This document shows positions 15,860 to 24,398 of a stretch of DNA of 64,000 nt, piece by piece. The notes beneath the pieces are model-generated. The model was given only the letters and a program-made list of their open reading frames with translations. It made no database searches and was not told the origin of the DNA. The DNA comes from an uncultured Collinsella sp. GTDB lineage: Bacteria > Actinomycetota > Coriobacteriia > Coriobacteriales > Coriobacteriaceae. The position numbers and the translations under genes were made by a program. The stretch's first letter is position 1. Each line of letters opens with the position of its first letter. The stretch is taken from NCBI GenBank assembly GCA_958348225.1, contig CATVYG010000001.1:62001-126000 (forward strand), written 5' to 3'.

Positions 15860-18268
15860 CTATTTCGTCTTGCCGGTAATGAGCGTCTTAAGACCCAGGC
15901 CGATCAGGCCCAGGCCCATGCGCACGCGACCGGGGCGATGGCGCTCGATGGCCTTGGTCTTGCCAGCGGGCTTATCGCGACGGGCGCTCGTCTCGGGTGC
16001 GGGCTTGGTGACCTGCGTCTCGGGCCGAGGTGCAGGTGCAGGCTCGGGCTCAATGACGGTCGCCTGGACCTCTTGGACCTTGGGTGCTACTGGCTGCGGC
16101 TCGGCCTCGGGGGCAGGTTCCGCCTCAATGACGGGCTCGGGCGCGGCCTCGGCGTTGCGATAGGCACGCTCCAGTAGAGCTTCCTGCGAGTTGAAGGGTT
16201 TCTCACCCTCTGCACGCTCTACGGGGACCCAGGTGCCGTCGCTCGTGAGGCTGCGGGCCTTCACGTTGTCGCGCAGCTGCATGCCCATGTACTCGTGTAC
16301 TAGGGCGCGGCAGGTGGGGTCGAGCACGGGGAAGGCGATCTCCACGCGGTGCTCGGTGTTGCGCGTCATCATGTCGGCCGAGCTCAGATAGATCATGTCC
16401 GAGTCCACGCCAAAGGCGTAAACGCGCGCATGCTCCAAAAAGCGTCCGACGATAGAACGGACATGCACGTTCTCGGTCTTGCCCGGAACACCGGGCTTGA
16501 GGCACGAGATACCGCGGATGATCATGTCCACGCGGACTCCTGCGCACGATGCCTCGGCGATTTTGTCGATGACCTCGCGGTCGGTCAGCGAGTTGAGCTT
16601 AAAGAACACGCGGGCGGGCTCGCCGGCAAGGGCGCGCTGGATCTCGCGATCCAGGCCGCGCATGATGAGCGGTTTCAGTCCGACGGGCGCCACACCCAGG
16701 AAGCGGTAGTCGCCGCGCAGGTTGCCCAGCGACAGATTGCGGAAGAACAGGTTGGCGTCTTCACCGATGCCGGGATGGGCGGTCATGAGCATAAAGTCGC
16801 TGTAGAGTTTGGCCGTCTTCTCGTTAAAGTTGCCGGTGCCCAAAAGCGTGAGACGGGTGAGCGCCATGCCCTCGCGATAGGTGAGCTGGCAGATCTTTGA
16901 GTGGCATTTAAAGCCCTCGGAACCATAGATGACGGTGCAGCCCGCCTCTTCCAGACGCTCGGCCCACTCGATGTTGTTCTGCTCGTCAAAGCGGGCACGA
17001 AGTTCCATGAGCACCGTGACCTCTTTGCCGTTCTCGGCAGCATCGATCAGCGATTCGCACAGGCGGCTCTGCTTGGCCACGCGGTAGAGCGTGATGCGCA
17101 GCGAGATGCACTCGGGGTCGTAGGCGGCCTCGTGCACCAGATCCAGGAAGGGGTTCATGGCCTCGTAGGGATAAAAGAGCAGCTTGTCGCCCTGCAGCAC
17201 CTGTTCGCGGATGGAGCGGGTCATGTCGATGTTGGGGTTGGGCTGCGGCTTAAACGGCGTAAAGAGCAGCTCGTTGCGCAGGTGCTTGGGAATCTTGCCC
17301 TCAATGCCAAAGACGTAGCCCAGGTCGAGCGGGATATCGCAGGTAAAGACCGAGCGACGCGAGAGCTCGAGCGCCTTGCGGATAGTCTTGAGCGTCGCCT
17401 TCTCGAGCGACCCCGAGACGGCGAGCGCTACCGGCTGCAGGCGCAGGCGCTTCTTGAGGATGCGCTTCATGTGCTGGCGGTAGTCCTCTTCCTCCTCGAC
17501 GCCCTCGCCGTCCGGATCGATGTCGGCGTTGCGGGTGACGCGGATCAGCGCACGATCCAGCGGCTTATAGGAGCCAAAGCAGCTGTCCAGGCAGGCGAGA
17601 ATGACGTCCTCGAGCAAGATGTAGGAGTAGGTGCCGGTGGGCGAGGGAATCTCGACCACGCGGTTCATCGAGGCGGGAATCTCGATAAGGCCCAGCAGGC
17701 TCTCCTCGTCGGTGGCGCCGTCCAGACCACAGGCCAGATAGAGCGCGCCGTTGCGCAGGTTGGGGAAGGGGTGGCGCGGATCGATGACCAGCGGCGAGAT
17801 GACCGGCGACACGTAGGCCTGGAAGTAGCGGGTTACGAAGGTGCGCTCCTCGGGCGTAAGCGAATCGATGCGGGCGCGGTGAACGCCCAAGGTGTCGAGC
17901 TTGCCTTCGATGCTCTTAAAGATGGATTCCCAACGAGTAAGGAGCCCGGGCATTTCGGCCATGACAGCATCGACCTGTTCGGAGGCGGTCATATTGCTCT
18001 TGTTGTCGACAGGCTGTTTTTTGAGCTCTGCCAGATCGGACAGGCCGCCCACGCGCACCATGAGAAACTCGTCGAGGTTAGACTCGAAAATCGACACGAA
18101 CTTTAGACGCTCGAACAGCGGAACGGTCTCATCGAAGGCTTCGTCGAGCACGCGGTTGTTAAAGCGCAGCCAGCTAAGCTCTCGGTTTTGCGTGTACGAG
18201 AAGTCGCGCGGCGGCTTGCGCAGCTTTGCAGCGGCTTGCTTCTTTTCGATTTTGCTCGGCATATGCAT
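15860..18268 (-). CDS. ppk1: Polyphosphate kinase 1 with C-terminal extension
   Basis: 802 residues. Polymerises the gamma phosphate of ATP into polyphosphate. The N-domain begins with FSYTQNRELSWLRFNNRVLDEA. The catalytic domains hold FKCHSKICQL, where the histidine is the expected phospho-acceptor, and VRSIVGRFLEHARVYAF. The conserved core ends near residue 707. The last 95 residues are unusual: a Glu/Pro/Ala-rich linker (about 708-757), then a basic stretch and a hydrophobic helix-like end (VRMGLGLIGLGLKTLITG) that may associate with membrane. Start ATG 18268 or 18262; no strong ribosome binding site. The other phosphate genes lie about 30 kb away. Confidence 0.95.
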   Translation of the reverse strand: MHMPSKIEKKQAAAKLRKPPRDFSYTQNRELSWLRFNNRVLDEAFDETVPLFERLKFVSIFESNLDEFLMVRVGGLSDLAELKKQPVDNKSNMTASEQVDAVMAEMPGLLTRWESIFKSIEGKLDTLGVHRARIDSLTPEERTFVTRYFQAYVSPVISPLVIDPRHPFPNLRNGALYLACGLDGATDEESLLGLIEIPASMNRVVEIPSPTGTYSYILLEDVILACLDSCFGSYKPLDRALIRVTRNADIDPDGEGVEEEEDYRQHMKRILKKRLRLQPVALAVSGSLEKATLKTIRKALELSRRSVFTCDIPLDLGYVFGIEGKIPKHLRNELLFTPFKPQPNPNIDMTRSIREQVLQGDKLLFYPYEAMNPFLDLVHEAAYDPECISLRITLYRVAKQSRLCESLIDAAENGKEVTVLMELRARFDEQNNIEWAERLEEAGCTVIYGSEGFKCHSKICQLTYREGMALTRLTLLGTGNFNEKTAKLYSDFMLMTAHPGIGEDANLFFRNLSLGNLRGDYRFLGVAPVGLKPLIMRGLDREIQRALAGEPARVFFKLNSLTDREVIDKIAEASCAGVRVDMIIRGISCLKPGVPGKTENVHVRSIVGRFLEHARVYAFGVDSDMIYLSSADMMTRNTEHRVEIAFPVLDPTCRALVHEYMGMQLRDNVKARSLTSDGTWVPVERAEGEKPFNSQEALLERAYRNAEAAPEPVIEAEPAPEAEPQPVAPKVQEVQATVIEPEPAPAPRPETQVTKPAPETSARRDKPAGKTKAIERHRPGRVRMGLGLIGLGLKTLITGKTK

Positions 18269-18668
18269 CTGTCCGTTCAGTCCCCGTAGGGGACGGTAGC
18301 CTAACTCTTATTCACTATTGTCTCAATTTAGTCGACCGCTGGCACGAACGTATCGCGTGAACGGTATCTTTACCTACTTCTTACGCTGACGAGTCATAGG
18401 ACTGACGCCCTGCTCGTCTGCAAGCGGTCTATATCCTCACTCAACTGGTACGTAAGTGTGAATAAGAATGATGGATAGCTGAATATCATTGAATGCAGGC
18501 GGAAACGTAAACAAACATCATTTATATACATAAAACCGATTTAGCTATGCAATTCTGAATCAAAAGTTTAGAGACGCAATCGCAAATGGTTTTTAAGAAA
18601 AAAGAGCGTTTACCTTAGAAAAGTTACTTTAGAACGCCGAAGTACATCATGGGGGAATCACATGCGAT
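18269..18668. other. AT-rich gene-free region upstream of arcA copy 1
   Basis: The 550 bases between ppk1 and arcA hold no credible gene. The sequence is much more AT-rich than its surroundings. Tandem related sites CACGAACGTATC (18343-18354) and GTGAACGGTATC (18357-18368) lie near the ppk1 side, and GCGTTTACC occurs at about 18607. The same GTGAACGGTATC occurs upstream of arcA copy 2 (21502-21513), which supports a regulatory role. Confidence 0.6.
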
Positions 18669-18737
18669 ATACCGTTCATCGCACTTTGTTGACCGTTCGG
18701 GGGCGAGGTGGAATTGCGGGTGGAATTTGGATATAAC
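18669..18737 (+). promoter_or_regulatory. Promoter region of arcA copy 1 with two CCGTTC sites
   Basis: CCGTTC occurs at 18672-18677 and 18693-18698, 21 bases apart, followed by GGGGGCGAGGTGGAA and then TATAAC at 18732-18737, which I take as the -10. No proper -35 TTGACA is visible, as expected of an activator-dependent promoter. The same elements at the same distances occur before arcA copy 2. Confidence 0.6.
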
Positions 18738-18818
18738 TAGAGCTGTCAGCAAGCAGTGCCCGTTACGGAAGGGCGCTGAGAGATTCGGCCGAAAGGCCCG
18801 AAAGAAAGGTAGGAGGCC

Positions 18819-20060
18819 ATGACGAAAGGTCTGCACGTGCCTTCCGAGATCGGCAAGCTCAGGAAGGTCTGCCTGCACCGTCCCGGCGACGAGCTCCTCA
18901 ACCTGCCGCCCGACGAGCTCGAGCGACTCCTGTTCGACGACGTCCCGTTCCTGGAGGTCGCGCAGCAGGAGCACGACACCTTCGCCCAGATCCTGAGGGA
19001 CCAGGGCGTGGAGGTCCTCTATCTCGAGAACCTCGTCGCTGAGGTGTTCGACCAGGTCCCCGGCGCCCGCGCCGAGTTCACCGACCAGTACATCGCCGAG
19101 GCCGGCATCCGCGGCCAGCACATGCCGCAGATCGTCCGCGAGAAGCTGGACTCCATCGAGGACAACCTCGAGTTCGTCAAGAAGACCATGGCCGGCATGA
19201 CCAAGTCCGAGATAGACATGCCCCTCACGGCGTCCACGACCCTCGACTCCCTGGTCAACTCCGAGTCCGAGTCCGACCTGATCATCGACCCGATGCCCAA
19301 CCTCTACTTCACCCGCGACCCGTTCGCGGTCGTCGGCGAGGGCGTCAACCTCAACCGCATGTACTCGGTCACCCGCAACCGCGAGACCCTGTACGGCAAG
19401 TACATCTTCAAGTACCACCCCGACTACAAGGACGTCTCGCTGTACTTCCGCCGCGACTGCCAGTTCCACACCGAGGGCGGCGACGTGCTGAACATCAACG
19501 AGAAGACCCTCGCCGTCGGCATCTCCCAGCGCACCCAGGCCGCCGCGATCGACGTCATGGCCCAGAACATCTTCTGGAACTCCGACTCCAAGGTCGAGCG
19601 CATCCTGGCCTTCGACATCCCGGTCTCGCGCGCCTTCATGCACCTCGACACGGTCTTCACCCAGATCGACGTCGATAAGTTCACGATCCACCCCGCCATC
19701 ATGGGCACCCTGCGCGTCTACGAGCTGACCGCCGGCAAGAACCCGGGCGACGTGAACATCCGCCTGATCGAGGACACCCTCGAGCACGTCCTGGAGGACG
19801 CCACCGGCGTCGACCAGGTCAAGCTGATCCCCTGCGGCGGCGGCGACCCGATCGCGGCCTCCCGCGAGCAGTGGAACGACGGCTCCAACACCCTGTGCGT
19901 CGAGCCCGGCAAGATCTGCGTCTACGCCCGCAACACCGTCACCAACGACGTGCTGTACAAGGAGGGCCTGGACCTTCTCGTCGTGCCCTCCGCCGAGCTC
20001 TCCCGCGGCCGCGGCGGCCCGCGCTGCATGAGCATGCCCTTCTGGCGCGAGGACCTCTAG
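18819..20060 (+). CDS. arcA: Arginine deiminase, copy 1
   Basis: 413 residues. Hydrolyses arginine to citrulline and ammonia, the first step of the ADI pathway. Landmarks are the N-terminal LRKVCLHRPGDE, FTRDPFAVVGEG (about 168-179), FHTEGGDVL with catalytic residues, and the C-terminal GPRCMSMP with nucleophile Cys403. The gene matches the copy at 21909-23150 along its whole length, including the ribosome binding site AGGAGG. Almost all codons end in C or G, more extreme than in neighbours, fitting very high expression or recent gene conversion. A terminator follows at 20121. Confidence 0.97.
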   Translation: MTKGLHVPSEIGKLRKVCLHRPGDELLNLPPDELERLLFDDVPFLEVAQQEHDTFAQILRDQGVEVLYLENLVAEVFDQVPGARAEFTDQYIAEAGIRGQHMPQIVREKLDSIEDNLEFVKKTMAGMTKSEIDMPLTASTTLDSLVNSESESDLIIDPMPNLYFTRDPFAVVGEGVNLNRMYSVTRNRETLYGKYIFKYHPDYKDVSLYFRRDCQFHTEGGDVLNINEKTLAVGISQRTQAAAIDVMAQNIFWNSDSKVERILAFDIPVSRAFMHLDTVFTQIDVDKFTIHPAIMGTLRVYELTAGKNPGDVNIRLIEDTLEHVLEDATGVDQVKLIPCGGGDPIAASREQWNDGSNTLCVEPGKICVYARNTVTNDVLYKEGLDLLVVPSAELSRGRGGPRCMSMPFWREDL

Positions 20061-20120
20061 GGTCTTCAAGGACCCGTACAGGTCATAATACATACATCTA
20101 GCTGCCATTAGATGTCTCCC

Positions 20121-20154
20121 ATTGGGGCGGTGCGGGTTTTCGCACCGCCCCAAT
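20121..20154 (+). terminator. Hairpin terminator after arcA copy 1
   Basis: Perfect 14-bp arms ATTGGGGCGGTGCG (20121-20134) and CGCACCGCCCCAAT (20141-20154), loop GGTTTT. No long T run follows, so some readthrough into the aminotransferase is possible. Confidence 0.85.
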
Positions 20155-20209
20155 CTTGTATGAGGAACGTCAACACGATTGGATGACTGCTTTTGTAAGG
20201 AGCTTGGCC

Positions 20210-21334
20210 ATGGACATCAAGACGATTGGCGTTGAGGAATGGCTCAACGTTTGGGAGAAGAGCGCCACGTGGGACATCGCCCAGTCGACGATCTCGTCGC
20301 TCACCATGGGCGAGCTGCGCGCGCTCGATGAGCAGGGCGGCGCCACGTTCTACGAGCGCCTGGACCGCGAGAAGATGAACTACGGCTGGATCGAGGGCTC
20401 GCCGGAGTTTAAGGCCGAGGTTGCCAAGCTGTATCGTCGCGAGGTCAATCCCGATCACATTCTGCAGACCAATGGCTGCACGGGCGCTAACCTCAACGCC
20501 ATCATGGCTGTGGTCGAACCCGGCGACCACGTTATCGCCGAGTGGCCCACCTATGCGCCGCTCTACGAGATTCCGCGCACGCTGGGCGCCGAGGTCGAGT
20601 ATTGGGAGCTACGCGAAGAGCTCGGCTGGAAGCCCGATATCGAGGAACTCAAGCGCTTGGTGCGCCCCGACACCAAGCTCATCTGCATCAACAACGCATC
20701 GAACCCCATCGGTACGGTGCTCGATGCCGATATGCTCGGCCAGATTGCCGAGATCGCCCGTTCGGTGGGCGCCTACGTGCTGAGTGACGAGGTGTATCTG
20801 CCTCTCGAAAATACTGAGTCCTTTATGTCGATGGTCGACGTGTACGAGAGGGCCATTGTCACCAACTCGTTGTCGAAGACCTATTCGACGCCTGCGGCCC
20901 GCGTGGGCTGGGTCGTGGCCGACGAAGAGGTGTCCAACCGCATCCGTACCTATCGCGATTACACCATGATCTGCGGCGGAGTGTTCAACGATGACCTGGC
21001 GACCTATGTGCTTGAGCACAAGGATAAGATTCTCGAGCGCAATCGCAAGATCGTGTTTGGCAACCGCGATATCGCGCAGGCTTGGATCGATACGCAGCAT
21101 CGCGTTTCCTGGACGGCCCCGCAGGGCGTGTCCACCTCGTTTATCCAGCTGGATATTCCCGAGGATGACGAGGAGTTCTGCAGGCGCCTGCTGTCCGAGA
21201 GGGGAGTGCTGCTGGTACCCGGTAGCCGTTTTGGGCTTCCCTGCGGCGCACGCCTGGGCTACTGCGCGAGCGAGGACGTTCTGCGCGAGGGCCTGAGGCT
21301 GTTGGGCGAGGCACTGGCGGAGTTTGATCGCTAG
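20210..21334 (+). CDS. PLP-dependent aminotransferase class I/II
   Basis: 374 residues. Fold type I aminotransferase: NGCTGANLNAIMAV (phosphate region), INNASNPIG (about 160-168), SDEVYLPL, and the PLP lysine in NSLSKTYSTPAARVGW at about residue 223. ATG 20210 follows AAGGAGC; an in-frame ATG at 20156 sits at the arcA terminator and was rejected. The gene lies between the two arcA copies and before arcB, so a substrate linked to arginine, citrulline or ornithine is suggested by context only. It may also be an unrelated gene trapped by duplication of arcA. Confidence 0.88.
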   Translation: MDIKTIGVEEWLNVWEKSATWDIAQSTISSLTMGELRALDEQGGATFYERLDREKMNYGWIEGSPEFKAEVAKLYRREVNPDHILQTNGCTGANLNAIMAVVEPGDHVIAEWPTYAPLYEIPRTLGAEVEYWELREELGWKPDIEELKRLVRPDTKLICINNASNPIGTVLDADMLGQIAEIARSVGAYVLSDEVYLPLENTESFMSMVDVYERAIVTNSLSKTYSTPAARVGWVVADEEVSNRIRTYRDYTMICGGVFNDDLATYVLEHKDKILERNRKIVFGNRDIAQAWIDTQHRVSWTAPQGVSTSFIQLDIPEDDEEFCRRLLSERGVLLVPGSRFGLPCGARLGYCASEDVLREGLRLLGEALAEFDR

Positions 21335-21385
21335 GATTCCGATGATCTTCGAGGGCCTTATCCAAATTGGTCGAAGATAATCGAA

Positions 21386-21425
21386 AACGGATCCGTTTCC
21401 CTAGGGGAAGCGGATCCGTTTTTCC
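21386..21425 (+). terminator. Terminator after the aminotransferase
   Basis: Arms AACGGATCCGTTTCCC (21386-21401) and GGGAAGCGGATCCGTT (21405-21420) pair with one G-T wobble, then TTTTT. A second inverted repeat, GATGATCTTCGA (21341-21352) with TCGAAGATAATC (21371-21382), lies just before it. Confidence 0.92.
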
Positions 21426-21757
21426 ATACCGAGAAGTCAAGTTGTTACAAATGGGGCCGTAAAGCGAGTCGGTATCCGCCGGGCCTTATACTGAGCTTCC
21501 GGTGAACGGTATCAAGCGTCTGGTAAACGGTAATTTGTTTACCAGAAATGAATAGGACAAACTTTTTTCTGAATAAAAATGAAAATGGTTGAGACGTGGT
21601 ACGAATCGCTAATTCTATTCATAGCTTTATTGGAAATATACAATTTGAGGGTGGTTTAACAAAGTTTAGTTCCATTTGATTTCTGGATTGAAAACGCGTT
21701 TAAGCACGTAAATACGCTTTATTAAGATGAAGTGTGCCATGCGTGAAGTATATGTGT
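21426..21757. other. AT-rich gene-free region upstream of arcA copy 2
   Basis: No gene is seen between the aminotransferase terminator and the arcA2 promoter. The region is AT-rich, like its counterpart before arcA1, and shares GTGAACGGTATC (21502-21513). Otherwise the two upstream regions have diverged. Confidence 0.6.
21520..21545. promoter_or_regulatory. Perfect 9-bp palindrome upstream of arcA copy 2
   Basis: CTGGTAAAC (21520-21528) and GTTTACCAG (21537-21545) are exact reverse complements around an 8-base spacer. This looks like a dimeric regulator site, about 275 bases before the arcA2 -10. No equivalent full palindrome was found before arcA1. Confidence 0.55.
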
Positions 21758-21826
21758 ATGCCGTTCACCCCCTATAAAAAACCGTTCGGGGGCAAGGTGG
21801 AAGTATGAGCTGATTTTGGATATAAA
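21758..21826 (+). promoter_or_regulatory. Promoter region of arcA copy 2 with two CCGTTC sites
   Basis: CCGTTC at 21761-21766 and 21782-21787 (21 bases apart), then GGGGGCAAGGTGGAA and TATAAA at 21821-21826. From the second site to the -10 is 39 bases, exactly as before arcA1. The sequence between and around these elements differs between the two copies. Confidence 0.6.
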
Positions 21827-21908
21827 TATGTCGTCAGCAATAACGCCTCACACGGAGGGGCGCTAACGAATCGGCCCTGACAAGGGCCCGAAAGAAAGGT
21901 AGGAGGCC

Positions 21909-23150
21909 ATGACGAAAGGTCTGCACGTGCCTTCCGAGATCGGCAAGCTCAGGAAGGTCTGCCTGCACCGTCCCGGCGACGAGCTCCTCAACCTGCCGCC
22001 CGACGAGCTCGAGCGACTCCTGTTCGACGACGTCCCGTTCCTGGAGGTCGCGCAGCAGGAGCACGACACCTTCGCCCAGATCCTGAGGGACCAGGGCGTG
22101 GAGGTCCTCTATCTCGAGAACCTCGTCGCTGAGGTGTTCGACCAGGTCCCCGGCGCCCGCGCCGAGTTCACCGACCAGTACATCGCCGAGGCCGGCATCC
22201 GCGGCCAGCACATGCCGCAGATCGTCCGCGAGAAGCTGGACTCCATCGAGGACAACCTCGAGTTCGTCAAGAAGACCATGGCCGGCATGACCAAGTCCGA
22301 GATAGACATGCCCCTCACGGCGTCCACGACCCTCGACTCCCTGGTCAACTCCGAGTCCGAGTCCGACCTGATCATCGACCCGATGCCCAACCTCTACTTC
22401 ACCCGCGACCCGTTCGCGGTCGTCGGCGAGGGCGTCAACCTCAACCGCATGTACTCGGTCACCCGCAACCGCGAGACCCTGTACGGCAAGTACATCTTCA
22501 AGTACCACCCCGACTACAAGGACGTCTCGCTGTACTTCCGCCGCGACTGCCAGTTCCACACCGAGGGCGGCGACGTGCTGAACATCAACGAGAAGACCCT
22601 CGCCGTCGGCATCTCCCAGCGCACCCAGGCCGCCGCGATCGACGTCATGGCCCAGAACATCTTCTGGAACTCCGACTCCAAGGTCGAGCGCATCCTGGCC
22701 TTCGACATCCCGGTCTCGCGCGCCTTCATGCACCTCGACACGGTCTTCACCCAGATCGACGTCGATAAGTTCACGATCCACCCCGCCATCATGGGCACCC
22801 TGCGCGTCTACGAGCTGACCGCCGGCAAGAACCCGGGCGACGTGAACATCCGCCTGATCGAGGACACCCTCGAGCACGTCCTGGAGGACGCCACCGGCGT
22901 CGACCAGGTCAAGCTGATCCCCTGCGGCGGCGGCGACCCGATCGCGGCCTCCCGCGAGCAGTGGAACGACGGCTCCAACACCCTGTGCGTCGAGCCCGGC
23001 AAGATCTGCGTCTACGCCCGCAACACCGTCACCAACGACGTGCTGTACAAGGAGGGCCTGGACCTTCTCGTCGTGCCCTCCGCCGAGCTCTCCCGCGGCC
23101 GCGGCGGCCCGCGCTGCATGAGCATGCCCTTCTGGCGCGAGGACCTCTAA
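21909..23150 (+). CDS. arcA: Arginine deiminase, copy 2
   Basis: 413 residues, the same protein as copy 1 and, as far as I could compare line by line, the same DNA. The match begins at GGCCCGAAAG shortly before the ribosome binding site and stops at the stop codon (TAG in copy 1, TAA here), so the duplicated unit is almost exactly the gene. This copy is the first gene of the run arcA-arcB-transporter. The nucleophile Cys403 and the other motifs are intact. The sharp edges suggest gene conversion keeping the copies alike. Confidence 0.97.
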   Translation: MTKGLHVPSEIGKLRKVCLHRPGDELLNLPPDELERLLFDDVPFLEVAQQEHDTFAQILRDQGVEVLYLENLVAEVFDQVPGARAEFTDQYIAEAGIRGQHMPQIVREKLDSIEDNLEFVKKTMAGMTKSEIDMPLTASTTLDSLVNSESESDLIIDPMPNLYFTRDPFAVVGEGVNLNRMYSVTRNRETLYGKYIFKYHPDYKDVSLYFRRDCQFHTEGGDVLNINEKTLAVGISQRTQAAAIDVMAQNIFWNSDSKVERILAFDIPVSRAFMHLDTVFTQIDVDKFTIHPAIMGTLRVYELTAGKNPGDVNIRLIEDTLEHVLEDATGVDQVKLIPCGGGDPIAASREQWNDGSNTLCVEPGKICVYARNTVTNDVLYKEGLDLLVVPSAELSRGRGGPRCMSMPFWREDL

Positions 23151-23162
23151 GTCTTTAACGTT

Positions 23163-23210
23163 CCGGTGCGGTCCCCCTACAACCGCACCGGTTTCGCCCG
23201 TCAAACGGGC
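23163..23210 (+). terminator. Two hairpins between arcA2 and arcB
   Basis: CCGGTGCGGT (23163-23172) pairs perfectly with ACCGCACCGG (23182-23191), followed by TTT. A second small hairpin GCCCGT/ACGGGC lies at 23196-23210. Likely a partial terminator or an mRNA processing point that sets the ratio of ArcA to ArcB. Confidence 0.65.
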
Positions 23211-23255
23211 AACACTATTACTTATGTAATTCATTTTTTCGAAAGGAAACGAACC

Positions 23256-24251
23256 ATGGGTGTTAACCTCTCCGGCCGTAGCTTCCTCAAGCTCCTCGAC
23301 CTCTCCACCGAGGAGATCGAGTACTTGCTCAAGCTTTCCAAGAACTTCAAGGACATGAAGCGCGCTGGCGTTCCGCACCGCTATCTCGAGGGCAAGAACA
23401 TCGTTCTGCTCTTCCAGAAGACCTCCACTCGTACCCGCTGCGCCTTCGAGGTCGGCGGCATGGATCTGGGCATGGGCGTCACCTACCTCGATCCCGGTTC
23501 GTCGCAGATGGGCAAGAAGGAGTCCATCGAGGACACCGCCCGCGTTCTCGGCCGTATGTATGACGGCATCGAGTTCCGTGGCTTTGCCCAGGACGACGTC
23601 GAGGAGCTCGCTGCCAAGTCCGGCGTGCCCGTGTGGAACGGCCTGACCACCGAGTGGCACCCCACCCAGATGCTCGCCGACATCCTGACCGTCCAGGAGA
23701 ACTTCAACTACGACATCAAGGGCAAGACCCTCGTCTTCATGGGCGACTGCAAGAACAATGTCGCTCGCTCCCTCATGGTTGTCTGCTCCAAGCTCGGCAT
23801 GAACTTCGTGGCCTGCGGCCCCGAGGAGTGCATGCCCGCCGACGACGTCATCGAGGCCTGCAAGCCCATCGCCGAGGCCAACGGCTGCACCATCAAGCTG
23901 ACCACCGACGTCAAGGACGGCGTCACCGGTGCCGACGTTATCTACACCGATGTGTGGGTCTCCATGGGCGAGCCCGACGAGGTCTGGGCCGAGCGCATCG
24001 CTCAGCTCACCCCGTATCGCGTTACCTCCGAGGTCATGGCTATGGCCAACCCGGGTGCCATCTTCCTGCACTGCCTGCCCAGCTTCCACGACACCAACAC
24101 CACGATTGGCGCCGAGAAGTGCGAGCAGTTCGGCATCACCGAGCAGGAGGTCACCGACGAGGTCTTCGAGAGCCCCGCTTCCAAGGTCTTCGACGAGGCC
24201 GAGAACCGCATGCACACCATTAAGGCTGTCATGTACGCCACGCTCAAGTAA
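23256..24251 (+). CDS. arcB: Ornithine carbamoyltransferase (catabolic context)
   Basis: 331 residues. Here it most likely splits citrulline with phosphate into ornithine and carbamoyl phosphate. The carbamoyl phosphate site STRTR (57-61) and the ornithine loop HCLPSFHD near residue 270 are present. ATG 23256 has GAAAGGAAAC upstream; the frame is open 90 bases further, but that stretch holds the hairpins after arcA2. Placement after arcA argues for the catabolic enzyme, but sequence alone cannot exclude an anabolic ArgF. No carbamate kinase gene follows. Confidence 0.94.
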   Translation: MGVNLSGRSFLKLLDLSTEEIEYLLKLSKNFKDMKRAGVPHRYLEGKNIVLLFQKTSTRTRCAFEVGGMDLGMGVTYLDPGSSQMGKKESIEDTARVLGRMYDGIEFRGFAQDDVEELAAKSGVPVWNGLTTEWHPTQMLADILTVQENFNYDIKGKTLVFMGDCKNNVARSLMVVCSKLGMNFVACGPEECMPADDVIEACKPIAEANGCTIKLTTDVKDGVTGADVIYTDVWVSMGEPDEVWAERIAQLTPYRVTSEVMAMANPGAIFLHCLPSFHDTNTTIGAEKCEQFGITEQEVTDEVFESPASKVFDEAENRMHTIKAVMYATLK

Positions 24252-24266
24252 GAGCATCTAGCATCT

Positions 24267-24303
24267 CGCTCGGGGTGTATTACTGCGCACCCCGAGCGGT
24301 TTT
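24267..24303 (+). terminator. Terminator after arcB
   Basis: Perfect 11-bp arms CGCTCGGGGTG (24267-24277) and CACCCCGAGCG (24288-24298) followed by GTTTT. Confidence 0.9.
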
Positions 24304-24398
24304 ATCTGGTAATAATCTCGCATCAAGCGGCAGGCACGGCACGGAAGAGCCGCTTCTGGCGAGATCAGTAAATGATTTATGAAGGGGGGATGAGAACT

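Noticed and set aside
16901..18106. 401-codon open frame opposite ppk1
   Set aside because: Antisense to a certain gene, no ribosome binding site, and composition typical of the complement of GC-rich coding DNA.
18300..21908. arcA duplication as a mobile element
   Set aside because: No transposase, terminal inverted repeats or target-site duplication surround either copy, and identity is limited to the gene itself.
21834..24257. 807-codon open frame on the minus strand across arcA2 and arcB
   Set aside because: It is antisense to two well-identified genes and arises from their C/G-ending codons. The same frame appears opposite arcA1. The translation is low-complexity Val/Gly/Leu/Asp and matches nothing.
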